From: Arenibacter aquaticus
GTDB lineage: Bacteria > Bacteroidota > Bacteroidia > Flavobacteriales > Flavobacteriaceae
Reading direction: 5' to 3'
Length of the DNA stretch: 64,000 nt
NCBI RefSeq assembly: GCF_003957295.1
Contig: NZ_RQPJ01000014.1
Span: 256,060 to 320,059 of the forward strand
Shown in pieces: positions 63,048-64,000 of the stretch. How positions within the stretch are numbered: the stretch's first letter is position 1; the number at the start of each line of letters is the position of its first letter. Below the pieces are notes generated by a model. The model saw only the letters and a program-made list of their open reading frames with translations. It had not been told where the DNA came from and ran no database searches. A program made the translations under genes and the position numbers.

Positions 63048-63608
63048 ATGTACGAAAGAACATTTCCAAACAAACGTTTTAAACATACCCTAGACTTTCT
63101 ACAGAAGCACGTTCCCAAAGACCAATCCATATTGGATCTTGGTGTTAAAAATCCATTTTCCAATATTATGATGGATAACGGATATAAGGTAACAAATACC
63201 AAAGGCGAGGACTTGGATCTGGATTTCTCCTCTGTCATTAATACTGATGCGGATGTAGTCACCGCTTTTGAAATTTTTGAACATTTAATTGCCCCTTTCA
63301 ACATCTTAAGCCATATAAAATCTGATAAACTGGTAGCCAGTATCCCCTTAAGATTATGGTTTTCCCCTGCCTATAAAAGTAAGACGGATGCATGGGACAG
63401 ACACTTTCACGAGTTTGAAGACTGGCAATTTGATTGGCTGCTGGAAAAGGCTGGTTGGGAAATCAAAGATAGGGCCAAATGGACCAATCCCGTAAAAAAA
63501 ATAGGGATCAGACCCCTATTAAGGAGTGTCACCCCCAGATATTACATCGTATACGCAGAAAGAGCCCACAAGCCACAAACTAATCCCACCGAGTCCCAAG
63601 GCAATTAA
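63048..63608 (+). CDS. Class I SAM-dependent methyltransferase-like protein
   Basis: 186 residues. A methyltransferase core is suggested by SILDLGVKNPFS (a weak Gly-loop with only one of the usual glycines), an acidic GEDLDLDF, and DVVTAFEIFEHL. A conserved-looking WDRHFHEFEDWQFDWLLEKAGW segment lies in the C-terminal half. The degenerate SAM loop lowers confidence in activity. It lies 5 bp upstream of the glycosyltransferase gene, suggesting joint work on a glycan or lipid. Confidence 0.7.
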   Translation: MYERTFPNKRFKHTLDFLQKHVPKDQSILDLGVKNPFSNIMMDNGYKVTNTKGEDLDLDFSSVINTDADVVTAFEIFEHLIAPFNILSHIKSDKLVASIPLRLWFSPAYKSKTDAWDRHFHEFEDWQFDWLLEKAGWEIKDRAKWTNPVKKIGIRPLLRSVTPRYYIVYAERAHKPQTNPTESQGN

Positions 63609-63613
63609 TTTAT

Positions 63614-64000
63614 ATGCGATATTACGTTATTATCCCGGCGCATAACGAAGAGAAATATTTATCGGACACCCTTACTTCGGTGACCAATCAAACCTTGACT
63701 CCCAAACAGGTAATTGTGGTCAATGATAATTCTACGGACGATACGGAAAACATCATAGATAAATTTATTGCTGCCTACCCCTTTATAAAAAAGATAAATA
63801 CCTCCTCCTCCACGATCCATATGCCCGGAAGCAAGGTCATCAATGCCTTTAACAAAGGGCTGGAACAATTGGACGATGAATACGACTTCCTGGTTAAATT
63901 GGATGCCGATATTATTTTACCCTCGGACTATTTTGAAAGAATAGCACAAAAATTTAAATCGGACCCAGATATAGGTATTGCCGGCGGGTTTGCCTACGAA
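63614..64000 (+). CDS. Family 2 glycosyltransferase (3' end outside window)
   Basis: The first 129 residues of a GT-A fold glycosyltransferase. The start MRYYVIIPAHNEEKYLSDT is the classical GT2 N terminus; VIVVNDNSTDDT is the nucleotide-sugar binding strand, and FLVKLDADIIL contains the DxD metal motif. It begins 5 bp after the methyltransferase stop. Donor and acceptor cannot be told from this fragment. Confidence 0.9.
   Translation, partial: MRYYVIIPAHNEEKYLSDTLTSVTNQTLTPKQVIVVNDNSTDDTENIIDKFIAAYPFIKKINTSSSTIHMPGSKVINAFNKGLEQLDDEYDFLVKLDADIILPSDYFERIAQKFKSDPDIGIAGGFAYE

Noticed and set aside
1..64000. CRISPR arrays, insertion sequences, prophage or tRNA genes
   Set aside because: No regularly spaced repeats, transposase-like frames, terminal repeats or tRNA-like cloverleaves were noticed when reading both strands.

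Overview
This window looks like chromosomal DNA of a marine-type flavobacterium (Bacteroidota, Flavobacteriaceae). The signs are an AT-rich genome, start codons mostly without Shine-Dalgarno sequences, TAnnTTTG-type -7 promoter boxes, and family markers such as GLPGLI, DUF5686, CarboxypepD_reg/TonB-type barrels, a 2TM-domain protein and the local cys/met gene order. The genus cannot be fixed from sequence reading alone. No tRNA, rRNA, IS element, prophage or CRISPR array was seen.

Left third (1-15.9 kb, all minus strand): a sulfur block. Transcription runs right to left. metK sits behind a SAM-II-like riboswitch. metY sits behind a SAM-I riboswitch. They are followed by a trifunctional metX-aspartokinase-homoserine dehydrogenase fusion, metZ, an Rrf2 regulator with a Cys cluster, and then the sulfate assimilation operon DUF2061-cysH-cysD-cysN-sulfite reductase (with a C-terminal HEPN domain)-cobA-ferredoxin:NADP reductase (cut by the window edge). 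Together these genes take sulfate to sulfide, make siroheme for the reductase, make acyl-homoserine from aspartate, sulfhydrylate it to homocysteine, and convert methionine to SAM. Two copies of a 25-bp imperfect palindrome (TTACCCTA-N9-TAGAnTAA) lie in front of the sulfate operon and are the best candidate operators for the Rrf2 protein.

Middle (15.9-41.4 kb): an outer-membrane barrel with a GLPGLI partner, a deoxynucleoside kinase, an MgtC/DUF4010 membrane protein, membrane-bound and soluble pyrophosphatases, a DUF5686 barrel, pdhB facing etfBA across a perfect 20-bp palindrome, a bifunctional nuclease, a nucleoside transporter, thyA, an ergothioneine operon (egtB-egtD-DUF427, the last interrupted by an in-frame amber codon), a class V aminotransferase-like protein, folA, murI and mpl.

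Right third (41.4-64 kb): an SDR with an altered active site, a very large alpha-2-macroglobulin-like protein, DoxX, a DUF4136 lipoprotein, obg, an HPRT-adenylate kinase fusion, purK-purE, an M3 oligopeptidase, a rhodanese lipoprotein divergent from an ECF sigma factor/small ZAS anti-sigma pair, a UbiA-like membrane protein, gcvP, a FabH-like synthase, a methyltransferase and the start of a family 2 glycosyltransferase.

The most interesting non-coding structure is the metK leader. The aptamer strand GGATTTGAC, a downstream strand GTCAAATCC and the start-codon-proximal GGATTT form a three-segment set of mutually exclusive pairings, which would give a SAM-controlled translational switch. Other points worth a second look are the twin operators, the sulfite reductase-HEPN, metX-AK-HSD and HPRT-Adk fusions, and the DUF427 amber stop.
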